The notes: a model not told the origin generated them from the sequence alone. Counted from the first letter of the stretch, positions 1 through 7,981 are shown. The stretch: DNA of 38,374 bases from Nitrospiraceae bacterium (GCA_035623075.1 DASPUC010000011.1:1-38374); one strand, 5' to 3'. Program-made: numbers and translations.

Positions 1-76
1 AAGGGGGGAAATGGTTGTATTACGATCTAGAAGATTACGGGCTTGGTAGGTACTCAACCATCTATGGCAGGGATTT

Positions 77-574
77 CTAAAAAATCCCGTCTCGGTGGGC
101 ATCCTGCCAGAACCTTTTAGTAGCCTCTCGAACCACAGGAGAAAGCGGTCCGGGGTGCCACACGCCTATTGCCACATCGTTCATAAACGGCACTACCGGA
201 GCCAGTAGCCACATAAACAGGCTGCTAAGAGCCTTCTCCGTAATATTGTACTGGTACTCTTTTATATCCTTAAAATCCAGAATGATCTGGTAACTCAGAA
301 CGTATTCGCGTGTCGTGTAAGCAGGAATCACCGTTGCAGTCGCCAAACTGAGAAATTGAGCGGTGTAATTTTCGGGGGACGATTGCTTCACGGTGACAAC
401 GCATACCAACCCCTTACTGGGAATATGTTCGCTATATTCAACCTGCATTCCAGATTCTTGCAGACCTACTCCAACGCCGTTATCGAGTCGGGAGCCAATA
501 GTATCCTGACAAGGCCTAAAGGCGAACCACCCACAGTTACGAATTATGTAATAGTCAGGGATAACGAAATGCAT
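77..574 (-). CDS. Hypothetical lipoprotein-like protein, N-terminally truncated
   Basis: The 165-residue product has the look of an outer-membrane lipoprotein of unknown function. The second half has alternating beta-type sequence, a hydrophobic stretch around residues 117-133 (LFMWLLAPVVPF) and a charged C-terminus ending in a Trp-Gln-Asp / Arg-Asp-Gly motif that I associate with small Gram-negative lipoproteins. No signal peptide or lipobox is present. In frame, the reading frame is open only to a stop at 632-634 and has no other ATG, GTG or TTG, and no Shine-Dalgarno precedes the ATG at 574. The 5' end therefore looks lost at the junction with the recombinase remnant that begins around 592-615. 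Function is not recognised. Confidence 0.5.
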   Translation of the reverse strand: MHFVIPDYYIIRNCGWFAFRPCQDTIGSRLDNGVGVGLQESGMQVEYSEHIPSKGLVCVVTVKQSSPENYTAQFLSLATATVIPAYTTREYVLSYQIILDFKDIKEYQYNITEKALSSLFMWLLAPVVPFMNDVAIGVWHPGPLSPVVREATKRFWQDAHRDGIF

Positions 575-591
575 GGGCGGGTCGTACTTTA

Positions 592-867
592 ATGCCAGGT
601 CGTCGCTTCTTTCATCAGACGTTGGCGATGGTCAATCGCTATACCCACTTGCAACCTGGTTATATAGATAAAGCGGTGCGGTTGGTGGAGGTGCGGGGGC
701 CTGGTGACGAGTTCGTGACAACTCCCGGAGAGGAGCAGTCTGAAGAAGACTCAGAAGATATTGAAACTGCTGGAGCCGGCGACTGGAATCGAACCAGCGA
801 CCTGCGGTTTACGAATACCAGACCCTGCCGATTGTTTAGATACTCAATCGCCGCGCCAACAGCCTGA
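592..867 (+). pseudogene. Tyrosine recombinase (phage integrase) C-terminal remnant
   Basis: Residues 8-25 (HQTLAMVNRYTHLQPGY) match the last catalytic box of tyrosine recombinases, with the H/W-box histidine and the nucleophilic tyrosine of the RYTHL motif. Everything upstream, including the Arg, Lys and HxxR boxes, is missing, so this is about the last 15-20 percent of an integrase. From about residue 60 the frame reads through the antisense of a tRNA 3' half at 771-815, which gives the WNRTSDLRFTN-type peptide typical of such read-through. A recombinase gene running into a tRNA is the usual layout of an integrated element end. The protein cannot be active. Confidence 0.75.
771..815 (-). 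other. tRNA-Thr(CGT) 3' half, attachment-site remnant
   Basis: On the minus strand this stretch reads as the anticodon loop TTCGTAA, the 3' anticodon strand ACCGC, a variable region, a T-arm containing GGTTCGATTCC, the acceptor strand GCCGGC and an encoded CCA (TGG at 771-773). The 5' anticodon strand, D-arm and 5' acceptor strand that should lie at higher coordinates are absent; the sequence beyond about 816 does not pair. It is a half tRNA that ends at the anticodon loop, as expected for the identity segment of a tyrosine-recombinase attachment site. The adjoining integrase remnant supports this reading. Confidence 0.75.
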
Positions 868-1487
868 TTCTGACGAGTTAGATGGGGAGAGCCCGCAACT
901 GGGATTTGCGTAGAGTTGCGCTGAGTGTGAGGCTGTTGTAATGGTGTAATGGTTACAATTACGGTTACACTTGGTCAGTAGAGGGAGGGGCCACGCCTAT
1001 CAAAGGCGTGGCCCTTTCCGTTGGTTGGGTACTAGCTGGTCGCTAGGCACGTGGGGCCAGGGGTACATTTGCGTGGCCACCCTTGTGTCCATGGGGCCCG
1101 AGGCCAGGGTTAAACGCATGACAGTGCCAACAGAACACATGCCTCATGGCTGGGGCTGCATCGCAGTCCACCCTACGACCCTATGACCGATGAAGATTCA
1201 CCGCGAAAAACTACGACGCCGGAAGAATGAAAAACTTGGTGTTTTGATATTTTTGTTACGACCAACTGCGGCTGAGTTATATTCTGAAGCGGGACCAAAA
1301 ATGGAAAGTGGAAGTGGGATTACAATACGGGCTCTGGGTACACACCTGACCGTTTCAGACCAAGCCCAGCCATATCGCTCATCCCTTGTCCAAAATCCTA
1401 GCTCGAATCCCCTTGGTAGTGCGCTCGATTTATCAAGCATCTCGACGTATACCTTCCGGTGCTTCAGGAAGAAAAGTTAAGGCAGGG
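868..1487. other. Gene-poor spacer with a TGTAATGG/GGTTACA repeat cluster
   Basis: No convincing gene is seen; short frames at 971-1186 and 1190-1480 lack family resemblance and ribosome binding sites. Positions 937-970 hold two tandem TGTAATGG units followed by GGTTACAA and GGTTACAC, together an imperfect dyad that could be an operator or a recombinase arm site. The only other structure is the hairpin at 988-1014. Confidence 0.4.
988..1014. terminator. Perfect 11-bp stem-loop, terminator-like
   Basis: GGGCCACGCCT at 988-998 and AGGCGTGGCCC at 1004-1014 are perfect complements around a 5-nt loop ATCAA, followed on the plus strand by TTTCC. The stem is strong but the T-tract is short. It may terminate transcription from the left or be a stem of a small element end. 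Confidence 0.5.
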
Positions 1488-3188
1488 CTAGGATGCCGGT
1501 AAATAGAATACCCGAACCAAATCCTTGCCAGTCTTCGACTTCAGGTAAACAAATGGCTCGGAATCCGTAGTTGCGGGAGTCGCTGCTGACTCGATTGGCA
1601 CCTTTATAGCTTCTGCCAGCAAGTTCTCCAACGGGCGTATGGAAAGATCGTAGCCTCCTGATTTACCGGGGAGCTTCACAGCAAACAGTGTGGAGAAGGC
1701 ATCAGTGTAATCCTCTTTCGACAGGACATCGAAATTTTCGAAATATGCATCGTGCAGACCAATTCTCGAACCATGGTCGCCATGAAGAATGATGATTGAG
1801 TCCTCGAAAATGCCTGCAGCCTGCATTCGTTGAAAAAGTTCCTCCAACCTGACATAAAGGCACTGCAACTGCTGGAAATAGAGTCGATATCTCTCCTCCC
1901 TTGACTTAATGGTGTTGTCATACCCATTCATTTGGTGGGTTCCCTCGAAGGTTAGGGTCCGGCTCTTGAATTCTTGAAGGGAGGCGTGGGTTGAACAATC
2001 CTCTTTGTAAACGTAGGGGAAATGGGGGAGCAAAAGGTGCGCAAACATGACACTCCCTGGTGGCATCGCCAAGATGTCCTCCGAGAGATGTGCTAGGGCT
2101 GCCATGGTGTTAGCCGCATACGGCACAACATAGGTGTCCCAAGTCCATGCTGGCAATGGAATTCCCTGGGAAATAAGTCGTGGCTGCATAGATTGATAAA
2201 AGGACCGTATACGTTGATATCGAATGGATCGATTCAAGTATCCGGCAAAAATCACCCGGAGTTGATCAGCTACAGGCAGATTGAGGTCCGCGATGACTCC
2301 CGTAGCAAGGCCGGCATATTCATGACAGCTGTGCACAAGGATAGGATTGCCTGGGCAAAAGTCAATGGTTCCAGATCCGTGCACGTTAACCTGATAGTGC
2401 CTTTGAGAAAGTATCGTAAAATATTTGTTACTCTGAAGCTTAAAAGGAAAGTGAGTGCCCGTGAGGAATGGCCTGTTTTCGGCTTCCGCAGAGAAATTTA
2501 AAGCGTTAGGGACGGCGTTATACGTGCTAGCATAATGACTGAATGCCTTGCCATACACATAAAATCCGTATTGCTGATAGAACCCCAGAATTTTGTCTTT
2601 AATCGCTTGACCGGATTCGAGTCCAGTCGGGATACCCTCAACTCCGACATGCTCGTCGAGAATAAGATGAATAATCCGGGGAAGAGGACGGTGTGCGGCG
2701 TTTGCCGTACTCACAGCAAAGGGAACTTCGGCTTCGCTTCGCATCAAAATCGGCAAAGTAAGTGTGCTCACCAAGCAGGTTGAGAAAACAACCGTCATAA
2801 TGTGATAAGAATTCTCTTGCCACTTCAGGAAAAGGACAAAGATTCCAAGAAATACAGCAAGCAGGCTGTACTTATTTATTTCGACCATCGTCTGAAACTC
2901 AGTATCAATGAAGAGCGTAATGAGTCCCGCGATGATCAACGTGTGCCAGACTCGTGCCCCGGTCATTTTGAGAACGGAAACAAAGGCGGCAAAGAGAAGC
3001 ATTCCACCGAGCACAATTAAGACAGATGCACGATGGAATGAGAAGGAGTTCGTGGTTAGATAAAATGCGAATGACGTCCAGAGAATAAGGAGTGGCAGCA
3101 ACAGCTCCTTTATCCACCCTATCAATCGAATGCCCCGCACGTGCTTCGCGCTGGGTTGCAGAGGAAGTGTTTTCTTGTCAGCAGACAT
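1488..3188 (-). CDS. Membrane-anchored sulfatase / phosphoethanolamine-transferase-like hydrolase
   Basis: The 566-residue protein begins with about five hydrophobic helices (residues 25-170), followed by an extracytoplasmic alkaline-phosphatase-superfamily domain. Metal-site motifs are visible: LILDEHVG near residue 180 and LHGDHGSRIG about 80-90 residues before the C-terminus. The nucleophile region is probably SHYASTYNAVPNAL, as in LTA-synthase/phosphoethanolamine-transferase-like enzymes, and no C-x-P-x-R sulfatase signature is seen. It probably acts on lipid-linked or surface glycans outside the inner membrane; the substrate is unknown. I chose the ATG at 3188 because the longer frame to 3440 overlaps the upstream methyltransferase; from 3188 the gap is 7 bases. 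It is the last gene of a three-gene operon. Confidence 0.8.
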   Translation of the reverse strand: MSADKKTLPLQPSAKHVRGIRLIGWIKELLLPLLILWTSFAFYLTTNSFSFHRASVLIVLGGMLLFAAFVSVLKMTGARVWHTLIIAGLITLFIDTEFQTMVEINKYSLLAVFLGIFVLFLKWQENSYHIMTVVFSTCLVSTLTLPILMRSEAEVPFAVSTANAAHRPLPRIIHLILDEHVGVEGIPTGLESGQAIKDKILGFYQQYGFYVYGKAFSHYASTYNAVPNALNFSAEAENRPFLTGTHFPFKLQSNKYFTILSQRHYQVNVHGSGTIDFCPGNPILVHSCHEYAGLATGVIADLNLPVADQLRVIFAGYLNRSIRYQRIRSFYQSMQPRLISQGIPLPAWTWDTYVVPYAANTMAALAHLSEDILAMPPGSVMFAHLLLPHFPYVYKEDCSTHASLQEFKSRTLTFEGTHQMNGYDNTIKSREERYRLYFQQLQCLYVRLEELFQRMQAAGIFEDSIIILHGDHGSRIGLHDAYFENFDVLSKEDYTDAFSTLFAVKLPGKSGGYDLSIRPLENLLAEAIKVPIESAATPATTDSEPFVYLKSKTGKDLVRVFYLPAS

Positions 3189-3195
3189 TGAGCTT

Positions 3196-4596
3196 TTACC
3201 GCCTGTGGTACCAAAGTAGAAACCGACCGCTCGAGGATACGACGGCGGTCTTGACGATCTCAGCCTTTTTACTGATGATTTGCAGAAAAACCTCAAGCGT
3301 ATAGTCCGAGAAGATGTCGTCACGTAGGCTAAGTAGGCACTTAACCATCGGATCGCTCTTGGGGATAAATTCAATAATCCCTCTGGGCGCAAGATCAACA
3401 ATCCAATCCAGCAATTGCCCGAAAGGAATATTGTTCGCAATCACGAGATGATGTACCAAGGCGAGCGCGAGGATGCCATCGGCGGATGCGCGCTCACGCA
3501 ACCCAGATCTTTCCCGCTCCATCCAACCTTGACTTGGACTGGGATTGGCAATCTCCATAAACAGCGCCTGAAACGGGAGGTGTTCTCTGGAAGCACGTGC
3601 AAAGCACGACTCCACAGCTCCATGGTCCGAGTCAAATCCAACTACGTACTCAGCACCTGCTTCCAATGCAGCCGCGGCGTACTCGCCAGTATTGCTGCCG
3701 AGATCCCACAACAGTTTCGGTCTCGCTTTGGCTACGAATTCTTGAATAAACTGCCTCTTCAGTTCTGTTTCCCTGGTTGCATAGCCAGATGTTGTCGCAT
3801 AATTCTGCCAGAGCGTCTTGCCAGTGTCCGCAGGCTCAAGCGAGGTGATCCAATCATGCAATCCGTTCAACATGCGACGGAAGGATGAGAGAGGAAAAGG
3901 AGAAGTGGGCAGATCGTCCCTCTTGAGATACATGCGCGCATCGAGGGCCGCTCGTTGGAATATGGCCTGCATGCCGACGTGCGTGAGCACATTCCAATTG
4001 AAATAATGTCGCCACTTCAGTAATCGTCGGAAATCACTCACGGGAATCCCTTCCTGCGTCCCCCTATACCAGGCGTTATGGCTAATACCGAACAACGCAC
4101 GCAGCAGGAGGGGAACCAGGAACTGCTCCGAGAATTGGCGGTGACCTGCCCAAATCTCTCCATTGTAATATTTTCGAAAAGACAAATGATCGATAAAAAC
4201 AGGTCGTGTCCCCTGAAATTGTACGTTGTAGGCGGAAGCGTCTGAGAGTGTTATACCTTTGTTGAGGGCGGCTAAATTAATCTCCAAGTGTAACAAGGCC
4301 GCGGCTTTTAGGGCAGAGAATGACCATTCATATGGAAATGTAACAAAAGGTAACTTAGGGACTTGAATCACATATTTGACATCCTCTTCAACGGGCCCAA
4401 GCACCTCTTTGTGGACTTGTTCGGCTGGGAGAATACGTCCGTCCTGTACGAATTGCTGAAGCAGTCCGGTGGATTTCACATACTCAAAATGTACTGCATG
4501 GTGTTCCAACACAGTTCTGAATATTTGTCCCTCGATCTCATAGACATGGCCGCTTGGATCACGAAATGACCCAGGTAATGCTTCTATCATTTCCAT
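3196..4596 (-). CDS. Class I SAM-dependent methyltransferase (NoeA-like)
   Basis: The 466-residue product has two parts. The N-terminal half contains a kinase-like patch near residues 100-145 (HLEINLAALNKGI, LSDASAYNVQF, PVFIDHLSF) as in lipopolysaccharide-kinase-like folds. The C-terminal half is a Rossmann methyltransferase with motif I LLWDLGSNTGEYAAAA near residue 300 and an acidic motif II VVGFDSDHGAV. This arrangement resembles the nodulation NoeA / putative SAM-methyltransferase family. It lies between a small YIDP membrane protein (12-base gap) and a membrane hydrolase (7-base gap), which suggests modification of an envelope glycan or lipid carrier. The acceptor cannot be named from sequence. 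Confidence 0.8.
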   Translation of the reverse strand: MEMIEALPGSFRDPSGHVYEIEGQIFRTVLEHHAVHFEYVKSTGLLQQFVQDGRILPAEQVHKEVLGPVEEDVKYVIQVPKLPFVTFPYEWSFSALKAAALLHLEINLAALNKGITLSDASAYNVQFQGTRPVFIDHLSFRKYYNGEIWAGHRQFSEQFLVPLLLRALFGISHNAWYRGTQEGIPVSDFRRLLKWRHYFNWNVLTHVGMQAIFQRAALDARMYLKRDDLPTSPFPLSSFRRMLNGLHDWITSLEPADTGKTLWQNYATTSGYATRETELKRQFIQEFVAKARPKLLWDLGSNTGEYAAAALEAGAEYVVGFDSDHGAVESCFARASREHLPFQALFMEIANPSPSQGWMERERSGLRERASADGILALALVHHLVIANNIPFGQLLDWIVDLAPRGIIEFIPKSDPMVKCLLSLRDDIFSDYTLEVFLQIISKKAEIVKTAVVSSSGRFLLWYHRR

Positions 4597-4608
4597 TGCG
4601 CCTTCAGC

Positions 4609-4836
4609 CTAACCGAAACTACCATTCTCTTTGTTTGGTCCTCTGCGACCGAAAAGGAGATTCATGAAGCGGTGCCAATACAGTTTCAACACGACAAGCA
4701 TGCCCGCGACACCACCTAACGCCAATTGCACGATCATGCTGCCGCTAGCTGGGTCAATATAGGCCCACGCTGGCTGTGAAGTAGTGAGCGCGCCAAAGAA
4801 GACGGCCAGAGACAACCCTGCAGTCACAGGCTTCAT
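4609..4836 (-). CDS. Small secreted/membrane protein with YIDPxSGS motif
   Basis: A 75-residue protein. The ATG at 4836 is preceded by AAAGGAGA at good spacing, so it is preferred over the upstream start at 4908. Residues 1-25 form a signal peptide ending PAWA; the mature part begins YIDPASGSMIVQ and continues into one transmembrane helix (GGVAGMLVVLKLYW) and a basic tail. Small proteins with this YIDP-GS-Q-helix pattern recur next to NoeA-like methyltransferase and hydrolase genes. It is the first gene of the operon, and its role is probably as a membrane partner of the two enzymes. No biochemical function is known to me. Confidence 0.75.
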   Translation of the reverse strand: MKPVTAGLSLAVFFGALTTSQPAWAYIDPASGSMIVQLALGGVAGMLVVLKLYWHRFMNLLFGRRGPNKENGSFG

Positions 4837-5491
4837 TGATGATTTCTCCTTTGTACGGGCTTCAGCCCATCGAGCAACATATATCTCACCCTCCCAATGT
4901 AGTGGCAAGATCTAGCTAAAAACGTAAGGCAATATTGATTACAATATTATCTGGCTGGCACAGAATAAAATGCTTCTTCCGGGGGATGGGATATTACTCA
5001 AAAGTAAAAACCTTTCTTCTTAAGTAGGACAAAGCCCTTTGTTCATCAGTGATAGCGGGTACGAAAGAATCCGTCCGTAGGAGACGGAAATGCAATGCTC
5101 CGTTCGGAACCTAGGGCATTCACCCCGCCAGCTACCTAAAGCAAGAAAGGCAAAATTGCAGTTCGCAGGGAACTATTCCTCTGTTGCATGCTTTGCGGTT
5201 TGTGCAGTCTGTTGCTCGTTGGAACTGGCTGGAGTTGGTCGAGCCTGGAACGAATGATGCGGGTCATAACATTGCTAGGTATACGTACTTACTATAGACA
5301 GGTCTTGGCCAGGCTTGTCCATTCGGTAAATCGAGAAAATAGTTTTCATTGGCCGGTCGAGGCTCTTGACAAATTCCGGACCGGGAGTTAAATGCAAAAC
5401 GACACGGGATGCTTCGAAGCCTTGCATGGAGCCAGGGGAGCCTTCCCGTGGATGGTTTGTCTTGATAGCGCGGAGACTCAGCCCTGCTTCC

Positions 5492-5527
5492 CAGTAGTAC
5501 TGTAGTCGCACCGCACTAGTACTACTG
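5492..5527. repeat. 10-bp perfect inverted repeat CAGTAGTACT / AGTACTACTG
   Basis: CAGTAGTACT at 5492-5501 and its exact reverse complement at 5518-5527 are separated by 16 bases. Each arm contains the smaller palindrome AGTACT. It lies just before a low-complexity CTATAC-rich tract upstream of the element genes, so it may be an operator, a replication-initiation site or an element end. The choice cannot be made from sequence alone. Confidence 0.5.
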
Positions 5528-5650
5528 ATAGACCTCGCTCGTAGGATACCTGCGTCCTCTCTCCCTCTATATCTCTATACATACCTAAATATATACCTAG
5601 CTCTATACCAGCACCCTACTAGGTAGCTCCCAGGACCCCTCTCTGTATTG

Positions 5651-5691
5651 AAAGCAAGGCTCCGCGTACACGTACGTGGGGCCTTTGCTTT
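5651..5691 (+). terminator. Leader-module terminator hairpin, copy 1
   Basis: AAAGCAAGGCTCC pairs with GGGGCCTTTGCTTT, and the inner segment CGTAC / GTACG extends the stem; a short T-rich tail follows. A TTGACA hexamer begins two bases downstream at 5693, so the hairpin would insulate a new promoter, although no good -10 is visible. The same arrangement recurs at 6581-6626. Confidence 0.6.
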
Positions 5692-5745
5692 ATTGACAGC
5701 TTTTCACATTCATCGTCAAGCACGAGCAGTGCGTGACACACAACC

Positions 5746-5767
5746 ACTGCTACAGCTGTGTAGCAGT
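5746..5767 (+). promoter_or_regulatory. Leader hairpin upstream of the sigma-like gene
   Basis: ACTGCTACA and TGTAGCAGT form a perfect 9-bp stem with loop GCTG, about 8 bases before the GGGAGG ribosome binding site of the 5783 gene. A related stem (GCTGCTA / TAGCAGC, 6672-6694) sits in the same place before the ATPase gene. Shared position and stem sequence suggest a common operator or an RNA element controlling both genes. Confidence 0.5.
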
Positions 5768-5782
5768 AGAGAGGTGGGAGGT

Positions 5783-6334
5783 ATGACATACGCAGAGTTC
5801 GAGGCAGCAGTAAAAGAGCATCGCTCAGACTTGGTTCGATTTGCGATCAGCAAGCTTCGCGATGAACCTACAGCTGATGACGTGGTCCAACAGACTCTTC
5901 TAGAGTTGTATCAAGAGTGTGGCCAATTTGATGTGGCTGGTCCTGCAAGTGTGAAAACGTGGCTGATGACCCGCCTCAAGTCTCGGTGTGTGGACGAACA
6001 ACGGCGGAGATTAGAGTGTGCAGTTGAACCAATTCATCTCCATAGCTTCGATGAAGATAATGCAAGAGATTATGAAGATGAACGATACACCGTGGCCGAC
6101 CTACTGAACGCGATCAGTGAGTGTGAAGCCTATCGCAGGTTACCGGAGGAAATGCGGGGTGTCGTCAAGGCCTGTCTCTTTGAGGGGTGGACGCAAAAGG
6201 AAGCTGGAAAGGCCTTAGGGCTGAGCCGCGATCAGGTGGCCCGAAAACTGGCTAGGGCTAAAGCGATTCTGGACAGAGAAGTTGTTAATTTTCAATCGGT
6301 TGAGGCTCCGATTATTCAAAGGAGGGTTGGGTGA
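5783..6334 (+). CDS. Sigma-70-family (ECF-like) RNA polymerase sigma factor of an integrative element
   Basis: The 183-residue protein starts at the ATG after GTGGGAGGT; the longer frame from 5648 runs across the terminator hairpin and is rejected. Residues about 12-80 resemble sigma region 2 (LVRFAISKLRDEPTADDVVQQTLLELYQ), and residues about 125-165 resemble region 4 with a helix-turn-helix (EGWTQKEAGKALGLSRDQVARKLARAK). It would direct RNA polymerase to a limited promoter set, plausibly the element's own. It is followed after 375 bases by a RepA-like ATPase with a similar leader. Sigma-like factors in small integrative elements are uncommon. It could instead act as a DNA-binding regulator related to sigma factors. 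Confidence 0.75.
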   Translation: MTYAEFEAAVKEHRSDLVRFAISKLRDEPTADDVVQQTLLELYQECGQFDVAGPASVKTWLMTRLKSRCVDEQRRRLECAVEPIHLHSFDEDNARDYEDERYTVADLLNAISECEAYRRLPEEMRGVVKACLFEGWTQKEAGKALGLSRDQVARKLARAKAILDREVVNFQSVEAPIIQRRVG

Positions 6335-6580
6335 AAATGTTTTTCTTTCGCCAGCCGCACAAAATATGCGGGCCAAACGGGTAATGTTTTAGAGGCTGGA
6401 TTTCAGGAACAGGTTCTCCAGTCTAGCTTGGCCGCGTTGCTAGGGGGCAGTCCGACCGGTCTCTACCCCACAAGCTATTCTTCTACCTACTCCTCTGCCT
6501 ATACGTATACATATACATAGTACCCAGTACATAGGAATATAAGCGTCTTAGCTCCCTCCATAGACCTCTCTCTTTAGTGA

Positions 6581-6620
6581 AAGCAAGGCCCCGCAGCTCA
6601 TCCGCGGGGTCTTTGTTTTT
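6581..6620 (+). terminator. Rho-independent terminator, leader module copy 2
   Basis: The segment CAAGGCCCCGC pairs with GCGGGGTCTTTG around a 9-base loop and is followed by a run of seven T. This is a good intrinsic terminator, ending readthrough from the sigma-like gene just before a TTGACA hexamer. Confidence 0.7.
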
Positions 6621-6671
6621 TTGACAGGTTGTTCACCTTAATCGCTAGGTACTACGCGTATCTAGCACAAC

Positions 6672-6694
6672 GCTGCTACATATGAGTTAGCAGC
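6672..6694 (+). promoter_or_regulatory. Leader hairpin upstream of the ATPase gene
   Basis: GCTGCTA (6672-6678) and TAGCAGC (6688-6694) form a 7-bp stem with a 9-base loop, followed by the ribosome binding site AAAGGG. It is equivalent in position to the hairpin at 5746-5767 and shares its CTGCTA/TAGCAG core. Confidence 0.45.
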
Positions 6695-6709
6695 AGAAAG
6701 GGTTTTGTC

Positions 6710-7852
6710 ATGAGTGTGGCACGATCAACGTCAGTTATAGAACCATGCGCGCCAGGAAGAGGTGAGGTGATTTCGATTCATCCAAGCCCCAAATCTAGTA
6801 CAGGAAGCTCGGACGGATCGAATCGTATATCCATGCTCAACCCTGTAGACGTGGTTGATCTGTTCAAGGAAGTGGATAGCGAAATCCCTTGGGTATGGGA
6901 TGGCTATCTTGCAGATGGACGGCTCACGCTCCTAGCCGGACCGCCGAAGGTGGGTAAGACCACGCTCGTGTATCAACTCCTGGCAGCCGTGGCGCTCGGA
7001 AAACCGTTTCTAGGGAGAGAAGTCGCGCAGGCAAACGTGCTGATACTGGGCTTAGAAGAACATCCTGGAGACATGATTGACCGACTGCGGACTGTCATCA
7101 CTGAAGATATGCGTGGTTTAGTGAGGGTGCAGATGGCCCCTTTGCCATACAATGAGTCCGTGTTGAAGGAGCTAGTTACCTACATCGATGAAAATAACAT
7201 TGGTCTTGTTGTGATCGACACGCTCGTAGCTTGGTGGAAGCTCAAAGACGAAACAGATGCGTCCGAGGTAATCCGCCAAGTATCTCCATTGCTGGATGTC
7301 GTACGTAGGACGAATGCTGCCTGGTTAGGACTTGCACATACCAGGAAAGGCGGTGGGGAGCATGGGGAAGAAATAAGAGGGTCCTCCGCTCTACTAGGAA
7401 TCGTGGATATTGCACTCTCCATGAAGCGCACAGAGGGAGGAGGCTGCCAACGTATGCTGGAGAGCTTCCCCCGATATCGGGAAACGCCTCGTGAACTCCT
7501 CATTGAACTGAAGGAAGACGAGTACAGGGTGCTTGGAACTCCTGAAGAGGTATCCATGTCGGTAAAGGCGGAGAAACTCTTTGCTGCGCTAACCGAAAGT
7601 GACCAGACGACAGAGGAGTTAATTAAAAAGACCAGCCTTTCCAAGCAGGACTTTTCGAGAGCAGTGAAGAAGTTGGAAGACAAATGTGTCCGTAGCGGGA
7701 AGGGATGCAAGGGAGATCCCTACCGCTATCGGCGGAATTCGATTCATCCAGACACCACGCCTGAGGGTGGGTCCTTGGACGAATCGAATCCATCTCAAGA
7801 AAAGAGCGCCTCGGAACAGCCGAGCGAGGGTCTCCTCACAGGACAGGAGTAA
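6710..7852 (+). CDS. RepA-type AAA/RecA-like ATPase (AAA_25 family)
   Basis: A 380-residue protein of the KaiC/RepA-like hexameric ATPase class used by plasmids and mobile elements as replicative helicase. Walker A is GPPKVGKTT at residues 77-85, Walker B is LVVID at 166-170, and a LAHTRKGGGEHGEEIRGSS segment near 215-235 matches the conserved His/Arg region. Residues about 285-350 look like a winged helix (DQTTEELIKKTSLSKQDFSRAV), followed by an acidic, low-complexity tail. The start at 6710 has AAAGGG nearby. It probably unwinds or loads onto element DNA during replication. No primase or initiator gene is recognised next to it. Confidence 0.8.
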   Translation: MSVARSTSVIEPCAPGRGEVISIHPSPKSSTGSSDGSNRISMLNPVDVVDLFKEVDSEIPWVWDGYLADGRLTLLAGPPKVGKTTLVYQLLAAVALGKPFLGREVAQANVLILGLEEHPGDMIDRLRTVITEDMRGLVRVQMAPLPYNESVLKELVTYIDENNIGLVVIDTLVAWWKLKDETDASEVIRQVSPLLDVVRRTNAAWLGLAHTRKGGGEHGEEIRGSSALLGIVDIALSMKRTEGGGCQRMLESFPRYRETPRELLIELKEDEYRVLGTPEEVSMSVKAEKLFAALTESDQTTEELIKKTSLSKQDFSRAVKKLEDKCVRSGKGCKGDPYRYRRNSIHPDTTPEGGSLDESNPSQEKSASEQPSEGLLTGQE

Positions 7853-7897
7853 ACGTATAGCAGTACCGTAGCTCAAGAAATTCATATTGACTGATTG

Positions 7898-7965
7898 AAA
7901 CCCTAGGGCTACCCCTAGCCTCACGGCGATCGTTGCAAAATCGTGAGCTAGCCCTCGGGTTTTTT
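7898..7965 (+). terminator. Terminator or attenuator directly before the Cys-rich gene
   Basis: A long stem: AAACCC at 7898-7903 pairs with GGGTTT at 7957-7962, AGGG with CCCT inside it, then CTAGC/GCTAG and TCACG/CGTGA. It ends in a run of six T. The AGGAGG ribosome binding site of the next gene begins only six bases after the T-run, so the hairpin either ends the upstream transcript or attenuates the downstream gene. Confidence 0.7.
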
Positions 7966-7981
7966 GCTTTAGGAGGCATTT

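Larger units (their letters stand above)
4837..5782. other. Intergenic region and left end of the integrative element
   Basis: About 950 bases without a convincing gene. The left part is the promoter side of the minus-strand operon. From about 5490 the sequence changes character: an inverted repeat at 5492-5527, an AT/pyrimidine-rich tract with repeated CTATAC/ATATAC units (about 5560-5610), a terminator hairpin at 5651-5691, and a leader hairpin before the sigma-like gene. No copy of the tRNA-Pro sequence was found here, so the exact left boundary of the element is not defined. Confidence 0.45.
6335..6709. other. Intergenic leader region, second copy of the leader module
   Basis: No gene is seen. 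The stretch repeats the plan found before 5783: a pyrimidine/ATATAC-rich tract (about 6480-6540), the segment around 6550-6590 that resembles 5615-5660, a terminator hairpin, TTGACA at 6621-6626, and a hairpin at 6672-6694 before the ATPase start. Confidence 0.55.

Noticed and set aside
3189-3440. N-terminal extension of the membrane hydrolase to 3440
   Set aside because: It overlaps the upstream methyltransferase by 245 bases; MSADKKT at 3188 fits operon spacing.
7180-7710. 176-residue minus-strand frame
   Set aside because: Ser-rich antisense of the RepA-like ATPase with no domain.
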